In this document: positions 30,779-38,667 of the stretch, one piece after another | How positions within the stretch are numbered: the first letter of the stretch is position 1 | How the letters are laid out: every line of letters begins with the position of its first letter | Origin: a virus | Strand: one strand, 5' to 3' | DNA length: 40,142 nucleotides | Virus record (IMG/VR): IMGVR_UViG_3300042880_000416 | Location: 1-40,142 of that record | The notes under the pieces: generated by a model | Database searches by the model: none | What the model was told of the DNA's origin: nothing | The model's input: the letters and a program-made list of their open reading frames with translations, nothing else | Translations under genes and position numbers: made by a program

Positions 30779-30931
30779 ATGCTATCAAGAGAATTTTTGA
30801 TCGGTAGAGGTCAATGCTGTGGCTTGGGATGCGCTCTTTGCCCGTATATCCCAAAGCACGTCAAAGGCTCCACTAAAACTGAAAGTCAACAAACAACAAA
30901 AGAGGAAAAGCGTGAACACAATAACAGATAA
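30779..30931 (+). CDS. DUF5522-like Cys-rich mini protein
   Basis: A 50-residue ORF with GRGQCCGLGCALCPY (residues 9-23). The RG-x-CC-x-x-GC-x-x-CPY pattern matches the short DUF5522 family, whose four Cys probably bind a metal. The rest is charged. The ribosome site is weak. The function is not known. Confidence 0.55.
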   Translation: MLSREFLIGRGQCCGLGCALCPYIPKHVKGSTKTESQQTTKEEKREHNNR

Positions 30932-31217
30932 AGAAAAAGACTTTTTATTCAAGGCGATGCTAGCCGATATGGGAATAACTTATGTTAAATCTTGTAATTC
31001 TTCATATGCTTACTTCTTAAAATCGGTAGGATTTTTCGGGCGTAAAAAAGTCGTTGGGCGTTTAAATCAAGATTCTGAATATTATGAAATGTATGGATTT
31101 CCGTACACGAATAATAAAATTATCAGTATTATTAATGAAAGATTTAATACAGATCTTAAAATTATTTTTGATTGTGATGAACCACGCCATGAATCTCTTG
31201 CTTACCCATGCTTTTAA
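30912..31217 (+). CDS. Hypothetical 101-aa protein
   Basis: GTG 30912 is chosen because GAGG lies about 6 nt upstream and it overlaps the Cys-rich mini gene. The product is mixed alpha/beta with a DCDEPRHES tail and no recognised domain. Confidence 0.5.
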   Translation: MNTITDKEKDFLFKAMLADMGITYVKSCNSSYAYFLKSVGFFGRKKVVGRLNQDSEYYEMYGFPYTNNKIISIINERFNTDLKIIFDCDEPRHESLAYPCF

Positions 31218-31308
31218 CACTTTATACCAGCCCTAAAATTCGTTATGTTTCACTTACATATACAGGACAAGAGTGCATTAAACTTAGATATACACCGAGG
31301 GCATAATT

Positions 31309-31704
31309 ATGAATTTTAAAATAAGACACCAAATTTCAGATCTTGAAGAAGAAATTTATTGCTTCGAAGCTAATAATTCTGGAATATATTATCGCGGCTT
31401 TTATCTGTCAAAAAGAAAAGACGTAAATGATCCGTTTGGTTATGACTGGGGAGTTTATTATAAAGACGCAAAACAGTCAGAATTAGACCTTCTTGAGAAA
31501 ACATTCGGAGAAGATATTTGCATTTGGGATCATCCAGAGCATGACAGGTATCTTGAAATTAATGATCGCTATAATCCTACTGTACATGGACTTCTTAGTG
31601 GTGTTTATAGTTCAAAAGTATCTAAAGAACACCCTTTAAAAATTTCAAAAGAGACTGTGATTGATAGTCTTATAGAAAAAATAAAAAAGATGGAGATTAG
31701 GTAA
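31309..31704 (+). CDS. Hypothetical 131-aa protein
   Basis: A soluble, Tyr- and Asp-rich protein (FGYDWGVYYKDAKQSELDLLEK) with a basic helical end. The ribosome site GAGGG is upstream. It is coupled to DHFR by TAATG. The 91 nt upstream hold no clear promoter. Confidence 0.55.
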   Translation: MNFKIRHQISDLEEEIYCFEANNSGIYYRGFYLSKRKDVNDPFGYDWGVYYKDAKQSELDLLEKTFGEDICIWDHPEHDRYLEINDRYNPTVHGLLSGVYSSKVSKEHPLKISKETVIDSLIEKIKKMEIR

Positions 31705-32153
31705 TGAACATAATAGTAGCAATTAATAATCGTAATGGTATTGGCTGCAACGGCTTGATTCCGTGGCACAACAAAAACGATTTACAGTTCTTTAAAATGA
31801 TGACCTATGACAATAATGTTTATATGGGCGGGAAAACTTATGATAGTTTAGGCGGGCCGTTAAAAGGCAGACGCAATTATGTTTTATCTCGCACGAAGCG
31901 TAACGATGTAATTACTTATACAGATTACTATAAATTTATTACTGCAATAAAAAATGATCCAAGTGGATTTATTATAGGCGGTGAGTCTATTTACGATATG
32001 GCACTAAGACATCATGCTGTTAATAACATCTATTTATCAAGAATAAATGATAATAGCCCGTGTGATAAGTTTTTTTATGTTCCACACGGCTTTAAGTTAA
32101 TATCGACGGTTCGGTTGGAAGATCTAACTATAGAAAGGTACATTATATCGTGA
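31704..32153 (+). CDS. folA: Dihydrofolate reductase
   Basis: A 149-residue enzyme. NRNGIGCNGLIPWHNKNDLQFFK is the substrate loop (the acidic Asp is within NDLQFF), VYMGGKTYDSL is the cofactor turn, and FIIGGESIYDMAL carries the GG motif. It reduces dihydrofolate to tetrahydrofolate and so supports ThyA further on. It starts in a TAATG overlap with the previous gene. Confidence 0.92.
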   Translation: MNIIVAINNRNGIGCNGLIPWHNKNDLQFFKMMTYDNNVYMGGKTYDSLGGPLKGRRNYVLSRTKRNDVITYTDYYKFITAIKNDPSGFIIGGESIYDMALRHHAVNNIYLSRINDNSPCDKFFYVPHGFKLISTVRLEDLTIERYIIS

Positions 32154-32458
32154 GAATTTGGAGAATAACCGAGTTAGATGAACGCATCGGCAAGTTTACT
32201 GCTATCCATTTCATTATGGCCCCACACGTTGTAGACAAAGGGTTCTACAGAGAAGTTGGAACGTATAGCTCGTTCAATTCAAGGACACGTAGAAGGGGAG
32301 ATAAATTCTACAGATATAAAGATGATGGCGATGACTTCTTTAGACATAATCTTTCTAAAGATTATAAAGAAATTAGGCATAAATCTATTTATGATTTTTT
32401 TGACTACATAGGATACGATAGAAAAAAGAGGGCATTTATATTGGAGCCAATTGAATAA
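32150..32458 (+). CDS. Hypothetical 102-aa protein
   Basis: A GTG start within a GTGA overlap with folA. The protein is basic and aromatic (FYRYKDDGDDFFRHN). The family is unknown. Confidence 0.55.
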   Translation: MRIWRITELDERIGKFTAIHFIMAPHVVDKGFYREVGTYSSFNSRTRRRGDKFYRYKDDGDDFFRHNLSKDYKEIRHKSIYDFFDYIGYDRKKRAFILEPIE

Positions 32459-32459
32459 T

Positions 32460-32819
32460 ATGTTTAATTATGAAAAATTTTCTAACGCTCCTATTATAGT
32501 CAGAAATTTATGCACTAACTATTCTAGTTATATAATTGGCGGAGCCGCTAAATATCTACTGGATGACAATTGTGAGCAATGTAAAGATTGGGATATAGTA
32601 GTTCCGTTACACCAGTGGCACTTAGCACAAAGATTGATACCAAAGTCTGCATACCATAATACATTTGGTGGATCGAAAATAATAGACCACGGAAATTATA
32701 TAGACGTATGGGCCGCTGATATTGGTTTTGTGATGGAAAATAATCCAAGCAATGAGTTTTACATAGTTCATCCATCGTCAAAGTTTTCGGGAATTTTAAA
32801 TCGTGGACTCAAAAAATAA
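32460..32819 (+). CDS. Small nucleotidyltransferase-fold protein
   Basis: A protein of about 119 residues. YIIGGAAKYLL is followed by CKDWDIVVPL and then GNYIDVWAADIGF. The GG, D-x-D and later D of the DNA polymerase beta-like nucleotidyltransferase head are all present, as in CCA-adding enzymes and MNT antitoxins. No C-terminal domains follow, so it is a minimal version. It may add nucleotides to RNA ends or modify protein. An in-frame TTG at 32451 is an alternative start. Confidence 0.6.
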   Translation: MFNYEKFSNAPIIVRNLCTNYSSYIIGGAAKYLLDDNCEQCKDWDIVVPLHQWHLAQRLIPKSAYHNTFGGSKIIDHGNYIDVWAADIGFVMENNPSNEFYIVHPSSKFSGILNRGLKK

Positions 32820-32831
32820 GGAACATAATAT

Positions 32832-33269
32832 ATGAAACTTAAATATCTACTTACAATGCACTGTAAAGAACAGGGGTATTGGGATACTTCTGGCTATTGC
32901 GAGTGGCGAGAAGATGCATTTCATCGCCATGAAGAATTTGATTTAGATGATGAAGAAGGTTTGATCAAAGCTATTGCTTCTTTCACAGAAAAATATCCTC
33001 GTGGCGAATACGAAATTTACATTGTCCAGCCTTATAATGATTGGTCTTATGACGATCCAGAATGGGAAAAATATAAGGATCAAGAAGATAAGATAAATGA
33101 AATCATGCAAAAGTCTTTTAATTTAACAGAAAAAATCAAAAAGGAAAAAAGATCTAAAGAAATTGCCGAAAAGAAAGCTGAAACAGAGAAAGAGACCGCT
33201 AGATTAAAAGAGCATGAATTGGAAACATTGAGAAAATTAAAAGAAAAATATGAAAAGATACAACAGTAA
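32832..33269 (+). CDS. Hypothetical protein with C-terminal coiled coil
   Basis: A 145-residue protein. The N-terminal 80 residues are a small acidic alpha/beta domain (KYLLTMHCKEQGYWDTSGYC) and residues about 85-145 a Lys/Glu-rich coiled coil. It overlaps the next gene by 20 nt. Confidence 0.6.
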   Translation: MKLKYLLTMHCKEQGYWDTSGYCEWREDAFHRHEEFDLDDEEGLIKAIASFTEKYPRGEYEIYIVQPYNDWSYDDPEWEKYKDQEDKINEIMQKSFNLTEKIKKEKRSKEIAEKKAETEKETARLKEHELETLRKLKEKYEKIQQ

Positions 33270-33453
33270 AAATGAAGAAATGGCCGAGTGTCAAGACGGA
33301 GAGTGGGTCAAGTTTGAAGACTTAAACCTTTTCTTAAAGGGCGTTTTGAGAACGTTCGAGATTAAAACTCAAAACAGAAGATACTATAAAGACTGGGAAA
33401 AAGAGATTTTTAATAAGATGAAGGAAATCATAGAAAAAGAAAGACATAATTAG
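33250..33453 (+). CDS. Hypothetical 67-aa basic helical protein
   Basis: A charged, largely helical protein with no known motif. Its start lies inside the end of the coiled-coil gene. Confidence 0.5.
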   Translation: MKRYNSKNEEMAECQDGEWVKFEDLNLFLKGVLRTFEIKTQNRRYYKDWEKEIFNKMKEIIEKERHN

Positions 33454-33474
33454 AACAACCATAAGGAAGATAGT

Positions 33475-33648
33475 ATGAATCTTTTAGAGATATTTGGATC
33501 GGTATTTATAATATTACTTTCAGTATGGTTTTCTATATGGGTTATTTGGTCGTCTATGATATTGTTATTTGCACCATATAGCTCAAGAGACAAAGCATTT
33601 TTTTGTGCTTTACTTATATTTTGGCCAATTATAATATTTAGGAAATAA
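33475..33648 (+). CDS. 57-aa two-helix membrane protein
   Basis: ATG 33475 follows AAGGAAG. Two hydrophobic stretches (residues about 4-33 and 41-55) flank a polar SSRDK loop. It sits 3 nt before the thymidylate synthase start. No family is recognised. Confidence 0.6.
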   Translation: MNLLEIFGSVFIILLSVWFSIWVIWSSMILLFAPYSSRDKAFFCALLIFWPIIIFRK

Positions 33649-33651
33649 AAA

Positions 33652-34557
33652 ATGAATTATCTAGAAATAATGGCTAATAAGCCTAAAAACCCAGATTATA
33701 TACTTCGTCAATTTGACGAAAATCTTGCAAGGATTATGGATGAGGGTTATGACATGGAAGACAGAACCGGCACTGGCTGTAGATATTTGCCGGGTATAAC
33801 TACAACAATAGATATATCAGAAAGAGTTCCGGTTCCAACGCTTAGAGCAACCAAATGGAAAGCAATGTTAGCGGAATATTTATGGTTTCTAACTGGTTCG
33901 GATCGCATAAACGACCTCAGAAATAAATTTGGCAGTAAAGTATGGGATGCTTGGCAAAAATCTGATTGGGCTAAATCTAAAAATTTGCCGGAAGATTCGA
34001 TTGGTTATGGCTATGGCCCCAATTTGATTCAGTATGGATTTAATATATCTAATTCTTTAGATTGGACACCGGAGGGGTTCAATCAAGTAGACCATGTTAT
34101 AAATTTACTTAAAACAAATCCTAATTCTAGAAGAATACTTTGGTCATTTTTTAGACCCGATAAACAAGGCACGGAAAATGTAGTTTTAGATCCATGTCAT
34201 CTAATCTATCAGTTTATACCTGAACCAAATAGAAAATTATCATGCTGTGTTTACATACGCAGTAATGATATGTTTGTGGGCGCGTTAAGTACAAATCTTC
34301 AAGGCGCAGCTTTTTATACTTATATGCTTGGGCAAATTTGCGGATTTACTCCGAGTAAATTAATAGTAATGTCTGCTCACGCACATATCTACAAGGATCA
34401 TTTTCCTTTTATTGGAGATTACCTGTCTAGGGAAGAAGTAAGTAGTCCAATACTCAAGTTAAACAAAAAAGAATCTATTTATGATTATTCTCTAGAAGAT
34501 TTTGAACTAGACGAATACAATCCACTCGAAAAAATGAAGATTCCAATTTCTGTCTAA
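33652..34557 (+). CDS. thyA: Thymidylate synthase
   Basis: A 301-residue ThyA-family enzyme. DRTGTGC near residue 37, the WFLTGSDRINDL helix, RRILWSFFRPD with the two Arg that hold phosphate, catalytic C182 in LDPCHLIYQF, and RSNDMFVGALSTNLQ followed by HAHIYKDH. It methylates dUMP to dTMP with methylene-tetrahydrofolate, working with DHFR. The usual G-x-PFN segment is replaced by GALSTN, with the Asn retained, so substrate preference (dUMP against a hydroxymethylase role) deserves care. A homing endonuclease follows. Confidence 0.88.
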   Translation: MNYLEIMANKPKNPDYILRQFDENLARIMDEGYDMEDRTGTGCRYLPGITTTIDISERVPVPTLRATKWKAMLAEYLWFLTGSDRINDLRNKFGSKVWDAWQKSDWAKSKNLPEDSIGYGYGPNLIQYGFNISNSLDWTPEGFNQVDHVINLLKTNPNSRRILWSFFRPDKQGTENVVLDPCHLIYQFIPEPNRKLSCCVYIRSNDMFVGALSTNLQGAAFYTYMLGQICGFTPSKLIVMSAHAHIYKDHFPFIGDYLSREEVSSPILKLNKKESIYDYSLEDFELDEYNPLEKMKIPISV

Positions 34558-34560
34558 TAA

Positions 34561-34615
34561 AATGTGTATTAATCTAATGTGGTCTATATTACTGTAAACA
34601 CTGGAGATTAATATT
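34561..34615 (+). promoter_or_regulatory. Leader shared with the 232-aa protein gene
   Basis: AATGTGTATTA (34561-34571) and ACTGGAGATT just before the ATG match the leader at 18491-18573. A phage-specific promoter or shared control element is likely. Confidence 0.4.
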
Positions 34616-35371
34616 ATGAAATGGTCGGAAGATAACATTAGATATCTAAAAGAAAACTATGGAAAGATTAAGGCTAAAGAGATAGCCGCAGTCTTAGGTA
34701 GAAGTTATGATGCTATACATAAAAAAGCCCGATCTTTAAAGCTTATTGGGGATAGAGGTATAAATAGAAAATATACTGTTAATCATAATTATTTTTCCGA
34801 AGTTACCTTAGAAAATAGCTATTGGGCAGGATTCATAGCAGCCGATGGGTGTATAACAAAAAACTATGTTAAAATAATGATTGCTCAAAAAGATCTGAAA
34901 ATACTAGAGCAATTTAAAAAAGATATACAATACACAGGGCCGATCTATATTTCAAAGAAAAGAAAGAGATGCTCTTTAGAATTTAGATCTTCCTCTATAA
35001 TTAAAGACTTAAAAACAAAATGGAATATAGTAGAAAAAAAATCTTTAATATTAGAGCCTCCAAAGGTAAAATTATCGAAAGTAAATTTCTTAGCGTATGT
35101 TAAGGGATACATAGATGGAGATGGATCTATTTATGTAGAAAAAAATACTAAGTATTTAAGAATATCTATAATTGGAACACTTGAATTATTAACTTGGATT
35201 AAAGAAAAGATAAATATTAAATGTTCAAATATACAGAAATATAAAAATATATACAAATTTAGATATAGCGGAAAAAAAGCTGAATCTTTGTATGAAAAAC
35301 TGGACAGTCTTAAAACTTTTAAACTTTTGAGAAAATGGAAATTTTCTCTTGACAAACTACAACCCTCATGA
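34616..35371 (+). CDS. LAGLIDADG homing endonuclease with N-terminal HTH
   Basis: A 251-residue protein. Residues 1-45 form a helix-turn-helix of the kind used to read DNA (IAAVLGRSYDAIHKKARSL). Two LAGLIDADG motifs follow, SYWAGFIAADGCI near 68-80 and AYVKGYIDGDGSI near 160-172, each with its acidic residue, so one chain holds both halves. It probably cuts a site in or near a phage gene to spread. It lies free after thyA, not inside an intron. Its AT-rich, Lys/Ile-heavy coding differs somewhat from neighbours, consistent with transfer. Confidence 0.87.
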   Translation: MKWSEDNIRYLKENYGKIKAKEIAAVLGRSYDAIHKKARSLKLIGDRGINRKYTVNHNYFSEVTLENSYWAGFIAADGCITKNYVKIMIAQKDLKILEQFKKDIQYTGPIYISKKRKRCSLEFRSSSIIKDLKTKWNIVEKKSLILEPPKVKLSKVNFLAYVKGYIDGDGSIYVEKNTKYLRISIIGTLELLTWIKEKINIKCSNIQKYKNIYKFRYSGKKAESLYEKLDSLKTFKLLRKWKFSLDKLQPS

Positions 35372-35377
35372 TAAAAT
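35349..35377 (+). promoter_or_regulatory. Promoter-like sequence
   Basis: TTGACA (35349-35354), a 17-bp spacer and TAAAAT (35372-35377). It overlaps the end of the homing endonuclease and would serve the gene at 35402. Confidence 0.5.
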
Positions 35378-35401
35378 AGACGTAGGAGCAGTGACGGTAT
35401 A

Positions 35402-35593
35402 ATGGTAAACCTAAGACAGCTAATTTGTAGATTTATAGACACTGGTTCTGCTAGAGAACATGTTATAAAAGACATACAAGAATCACATCCAAATATTTTT
35501 TCAGATCAAGAAATATCGGACGAAATCACTAAACTTTTAGAAGAGGGTCAAGTGGCCGATAGAGGTGCTTATTTAGTATGGGTGAAACTATGA
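35402..35593 (+). CDS. Winged-helix-like 63-aa protein
   Basis: A small helical protein with FSDQEISDEITKLLEEGQVADRGAYLVWV, resembling the recognition helix and wing of a winged-helix domain. A role in DNA binding is suggested. AGGAG lies 15-19 nt upstream, farther than usual, so the start is uncertain. Confidence 0.5.
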   Translation: MVNLRQLICRFIDTGSAREHVIKDIQESHPNIFSDQEISDEITKLLEEGQVADRGAYLVWVKL

Positions 35594-35961
35594 TACAAAG
35601 AAGAAACGCGATTAAAATAATTGGGGCCGCATTGCTCGCCCCCAAAGTTTGTTTTGCACAAAAGCAACTGCTTCCAGAAACTCAAATGATTATTGATACT
35701 GTCAACAGTTGGAATTTGAAACGTGGCGAGATGGTTAGATTTTGGTCGGGTTCAAAGTTGTATAAAGAACAAAAACTAGCGAATGTATCTCTATTCCATG
35801 AGCATCATACAGGATTATATCCCGATTTCTATGAGGATTTAACATGGCCAATTAGCGGTGTAGATCCTATTCTTGTTCTAATAGAACTTCAAGACTATTT
35901 TGGCGGAAAGATTACTGTTCAGAACAACAAATACTATGGATTAAAAGTTTTTATAGATTAG
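35590..35961 (+). CDS. Exported protein with Tat-like signal peptide
   Basis: Starting at ATG 35590, the N terminus is MIQRRNAIKIIGAALLAPKV with a likely cleavage after CFA. The twin Arg followed by Asn, Ala, Ile and Lys and a weak hydrophobic core fit a Tat signal (RR-x-x-h-K); a Sec signal is also possible. The mature part, about 100 residues, is of unknown fold, with no metal or cofactor motif that would explain Tat use. An upstream ATG at 35578 adds four residues. Confidence 0.6.
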   Translation: MIQRRNAIKIIGAALLAPKVCFAQKQLLPETQMIIDTVNSWNLKRGEMVRFWSGSKLYKEQKLANVSLFHEHHTGLYPDFYEDLTWPISGVDPILVLIELQDYFGGKITVQNNKYYGLKVFID

Positions 35962-36002
35962 GAAATGACAACAGAATTTGATGAATTAATAAGGATAAAA
36001 TA

Positions 36003-36410
36003 GTGAATAGATTTGAAATTGAAAAAGTAGATATAAGTTATTTCTGTAATACAGAGGCGCATATTGGGGAAGCTCTATTTAAAATAGCTAGCGAGAGACA
36101 TGAGGTTACGACAATAAAATACGCTCCAGCAGGAGCAGTTCTAGTGGGTATTAGTTTAAACGACGTTATAGAAATTGACTTATCAAAGTATCATATACCA
36201 AGAAATACAGCTTTGATTGGAAGCAAGGTTGAAATACTTAAAAGAGGAAAAATCACTATTTGCTTACCACCATTAGAAATTCCTTGTGGTCAACCGTTAT
36301 ATATCGACAAGCATGGTAAAATAACTTGGAAATACAGTATTTATAAAATTGGAAAAACTATAAGCAGTCAAGACGAGTCTGGACATATAAAGGCTTTAAT
36401 AAAAATATGA
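36003..36410 (+). CDS. Decoration/cement-like beta protein
   Basis: A 135-residue protein that is mostly beta. APAGAVLVGISLNDV, then an alternating strand region, CGQPLYIDKHGKITW and KIGKTISSQDESGHIKALI have the pattern of small capsid-decoration beta-barrels (DUF2190-like). If so it would trim the capsid surface. The match is by appearance only. The GTG start follows AAGGAT. Confidence 0.5.
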   Translation: MNRFEIEKVDISYFCNTEAHIGEALFKIASERHEVTTIKYAPAGAVLVGISLNDVIEIDLSKYHIPRNTALIGSKVEILKRGKITICLPPLEIPCGQPLYIDKHGKITWKYSIYKIGKTISSQDESGHIKALIKI

Positions 36411-36598
36411 AAACATTCTTAGAGTCTGATACGCAAAATGTCTTGGTGGTTAGTGAAGCTAACGAGCATCCATTTCCAAATCTTGGAGAGTGTCTGGTGA
36501 TTAAATTCATAAAAGAAAACGACAACAAATACTATCTAGATAAAGATGGTATGAATGGGCTTATAGCATATATCAATTATTTGGTGGAAAATGAATAA
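36407..36598 (+). CDS. Hypothetical 63-aa acidic protein
   Basis: The ATG overlaps the upstream stop (ATGA). The product is a small acidic alpha/beta protein. The family is unknown. Confidence 0.5.
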   Translation: MKTFLESDTQNVLVVSEANEHPFPNLGECLVIKFIKENDNKYYLDKDGMNGLIAYINYLVENE

Positions 36599-36647
36599 AA
36601 TATATAAGGAAATTGCAGAAGAAATTAAAAAATGGAAGGTTTTATAA
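36591..36647 (+). CDS. 18-aa coupling micro-ORF
   Basis: A tiny ORF (MNKIYKEIAEEIKKWKVL) overlapping the previous gene and ending in a TAATG overlap with the lipoprotein start. It may serve only to couple translation. Confidence 0.25.
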   Translation: MNKIYKEIAEEIKKWKVL

Positions 36648-36988
36648 TGAGTAACGTTAGTTTTTTAAAAAAATGGTTTATCGTGGTGTGTATGTTGTTG
36701 ACTTTTGGATGCGTTGGTTGTAGTCCATCAGAAGCTGATTTAAAAAAATGGGAAAAATATAACATTGATTCTTTATCTAAGAACGGAGAAGAAGTAGGTG
36801 TCTTACCAGACGGGCGAAAAGTCATTCGCTATTCTGTTGCGATGCCTTCATCGTGGTCAAAAGCAGATCAACACTTTATATATGTTGTAGATGGGTCAGT
36901 TACCATGAACCGAGAGATTCAAAACGGCAAATATACTAAACAAGAAACAACTGTTTTAATCGGAGATTTTACAGAATGTATAGACTAA
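36647..36988 (+). CDS. Putative phage lipoprotein
   Basis: A 113-residue protein. The N terminus has basic residues, a hydrophobic core and then LLTFGCVGCS, a lipobox-like end (Cys at +1 would be acylated). The mature domain includes KKWEKYNIDSLSKNGEEVGVLPDGRKVI and has no known family. Small phage lipoproteins often block superinfection by binding receptors; this is a guess from location. ATG 36647 is used because AAGG lies 8 nt upstream. Confidence 0.6.
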   Translation: MSNVSFLKKWFIVVCMLLTFGCVGCSPSEADLKKWEKYNIDSLSKNGEEVGVLPDGRKVIRYSVAMPSSWSKADQHFIYVVDGSVTMNREIQNGKYTKQETTVLIGDFTECID

Positions 36989-37434
36989 CTTCACCCGACC
37001 GTATCAGTGTTATTCCTCACGTTTGCAATACTTTGGAACTTACTGAAATTGTCAAGAATTACATTGAATCTCGCCACAATTGCGCTATAATAATAGAAGA
37101 ACGGCCAGGAATGATGTACTATGACTGTCCGGGGTCAAAGTTGATCAATCGTGAACTTTATGATGTAGAAATCGGATCTATCAAAGTTAGAATTGATGAC
37201 TTGGGCATTTTATGTGCGGCTATCGCTCGCAATCCTGCATATGTTTTCGACCGAGGATTTCACAGAATCGCATCTTTCGGTGAGAATATCTGTTTATCGG
37301 AGCTAGAACTAAAAGAATGCCGCGATTTTATTCAAGCTAACCAAGAGCTTATAGATCGCTGGAATGAAGAAGCAGACAGAATTATCAAAAATCATTTTAC
37401 CAGAAGGAACAGAAGGAAAAAAAATGCTAATTAA
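36976..37434 (+). CDS. Hypothetical 152-aa protein
   Basis: A soluble protein with a conserved-looking IRIDDLGILCAAIARNP region and a very basic tail. GGAG precedes the ATG, and it overlaps the lipoprotein by 13 nt. The family is unknown. Confidence 0.55.
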   Translation: MYRLTSPDRISVIPHVCNTLELTEIVKNYIESRHNCAIIIEERPGMMYYDCPGSKLINRELYDVEIGSIKVRIDDLGILCAAIARNPAYVFDRGFHRIASFGENICLSELELKECRDFIQANQELIDRWNEEADRIIKNHFTRRNRRKKNAN

Positions 37435-37708
37435 CAATTTAAGTCTTGTTTTTATAAAATCAAGCTTGACAAATCGTGCGGTTGTAGTAGAATATAATGA
37501 CGGAACTGAGGTTGTGGTTAATTTACTCGACCCATGCAACTATTTAATAGAACTTGTGAAAGAGTCGTTAGGTAGGATGGAAGAAGCTGTAGAAGGCTAT
37601 ACTGATATCTATAGATACCTATTTTTATGCAGCGATTCTGGAAGATATGCTTTGTTGTATTCTGAAACTCCAATTGTACGTTGGGAGCTATTGCGAAACA
37701 ATGAATAA
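37424..37708 (+). CDS. Hypothetical 94-aa protein
   Basis: ATG 37424 follows GAAGGAA. A mixed alpha/beta protein (NRAVVVEYNDGTEVVVNLLD) with no recognised family. It overlaps both neighbours slightly. Confidence 0.55.
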   Translation: MLINNLSLVFIKSSLTNRAVVVEYNDGTEVVVNLLDPCNYLIELVKESLGRMEEAVEGYTDIYRYLFLCSDSGRYALLYSETPIVRWELLRNNE

Positions 37709-37784
37709 CTTTATTGGATGTTTTGTGTGCGCTGTTTTTTACAGTGCAGTTTTGGGGGCGGTTATCAAATGGATATTTTTTTAA
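37701..37784 (+). CDS. 27-aa membrane micropeptide
   Basis: A single hydrophobic helix with Gly and Cys (NNFIGCFVCAVFYSAVLGA). It starts within the last codons of the upstream gene and ends 12 nt before the next ATG. Confidence 0.4.
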   Translation: MNNFIGCFVCAVFYSAVLGAVIKWIFF

Positions 37785-37796
37785 AAAGAAAAAATT

Positions 37797-38144
37797 ATGG
37801 AAGCTGATGGCAATCAAAGCAATATGGAATTTATGAAAAATTGTCTTGACATTCTGAGAATAGACAATGAATATATCGTAAATGCCCGCGAAGAACGAGA
37901 CAACTATCGTGAAATGTATCAAAAAACATACGACGATTTAGTTGATACCACGAAGAAAATATCTGAACTAACCTCAAAAATAGAGGCTGAATCCTCAGGC
38001 AGTGCGTTTGCTTATTTTATAATACCACTTTTGCTAGTAACCATTTTAGGATCGGTTATTGGCTTGCAGTACAGAATTTGTTATAAATTGGACACCATAC
38101 AAACCCAAATCAAAGCGTTAGAAAACAATGAACACACAAAGTAA
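37797..38144 (+). CDS. Coiled-coil membrane protein
   Basis: A 115-residue protein. Residues about 20-65 form a charged coiled coil, about 70-92 a transmembrane helix (AYFIIPLLLVTILGSVIGL), and then a short amphipathic end. The helix-first topology leaves the coiled coil in one compartment. The function is unknown. Confidence 0.6.
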   Translation: MEADGNQSNMEFMKNCLDILRIDNEYIVNAREERDNYREMYQKTYDDLVDTTKKISELTSKIEAESSGSAFAYFIIPLLLVTILGSVIGLQYRICYKLDTIQTQIKALENNEHTK

Positions 38145-38667
38145 AATTGAGTCAATTTTAGAGCAACTTTCAATGGTCAACTTCTTAGCAGAAGATCACT
38201 ACGCCCGCGACTACTGTAGATACTGTCACGCAGAGTATGGCAACTATTTCAAGCGTGGATGTGATAAACGATCCACTCAAGAAAATCATGAACCCGACTG
38301 CCTGCATAGACTTGCCGTAGAAGTTCTAGAAAGCCGTGTGCCACCCCAAGAAATTCCAGACCCGATCTCAAAAAATCCAATTCCGCGAATGGCTATGGCC
38401 GACTGTTCGCTTTATTCTAAAGACTCTCGGATGTGCTTAGCTACCGTTGAAACGGGCGAATTTTCTGGCAAAACCGTTGGCGTGATGGTACAATACAAAG
38501 ATGGCTATTGTATCTGTGACATGGGATGCAAGGGAGAACAAGAAGGCCCTATGGAAATTATACACGCGAAACACTTGAGACTATGGGTTCCCATCGAGTC
38601 AATTGAAGTAGATTCTGATGGCCGAACTATTTGTGTTTATTTAGATAAAAAAGCTAAAACAAAATGA
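38128..38667 (+). CDS. Zinc-finger-like 179-aa protein
   Basis: Residues about 29-60 contain CRYCHAEYG, then C and H positions ending DCLH, a possible zinc site. The remainder is beta-rich (TVGVMVQYKDGYCICDMGCKG) with further Cys. A nucleic-acid or structural role is possible. The start overlaps the upstream gene by 17 nt. Confidence 0.55.
   Translation: MNTQSKIESILEQLSMVNFLAEDHYARDYCRYCHAEYGNYFKRGCDKRSTQENHEPDCLHRLAVEVLESRVPPQEIPDPISKNPIPRMAMADCSLYSKDSRMCLATVETGEFSGKTVGVMVQYKDGYCICDMGCKGEQEGPMEIIHAKHLRLWVPIESIEVDSDGRTICVYLDKKAKTK

Noticed and set aside
35388-35460. tRNA-looking stretch with a D-arm-like ATAATGGTAAACC and a GGTTC.
   Set aside because: No acceptor pairing and no T stem can be drawn, and the sequence is explained by a coding frame.
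37466-37498. TTGACA and TATAAT in the same gene.
   Set aside because: The spacer is 21 bp, too long for a sigma-70 promoter.
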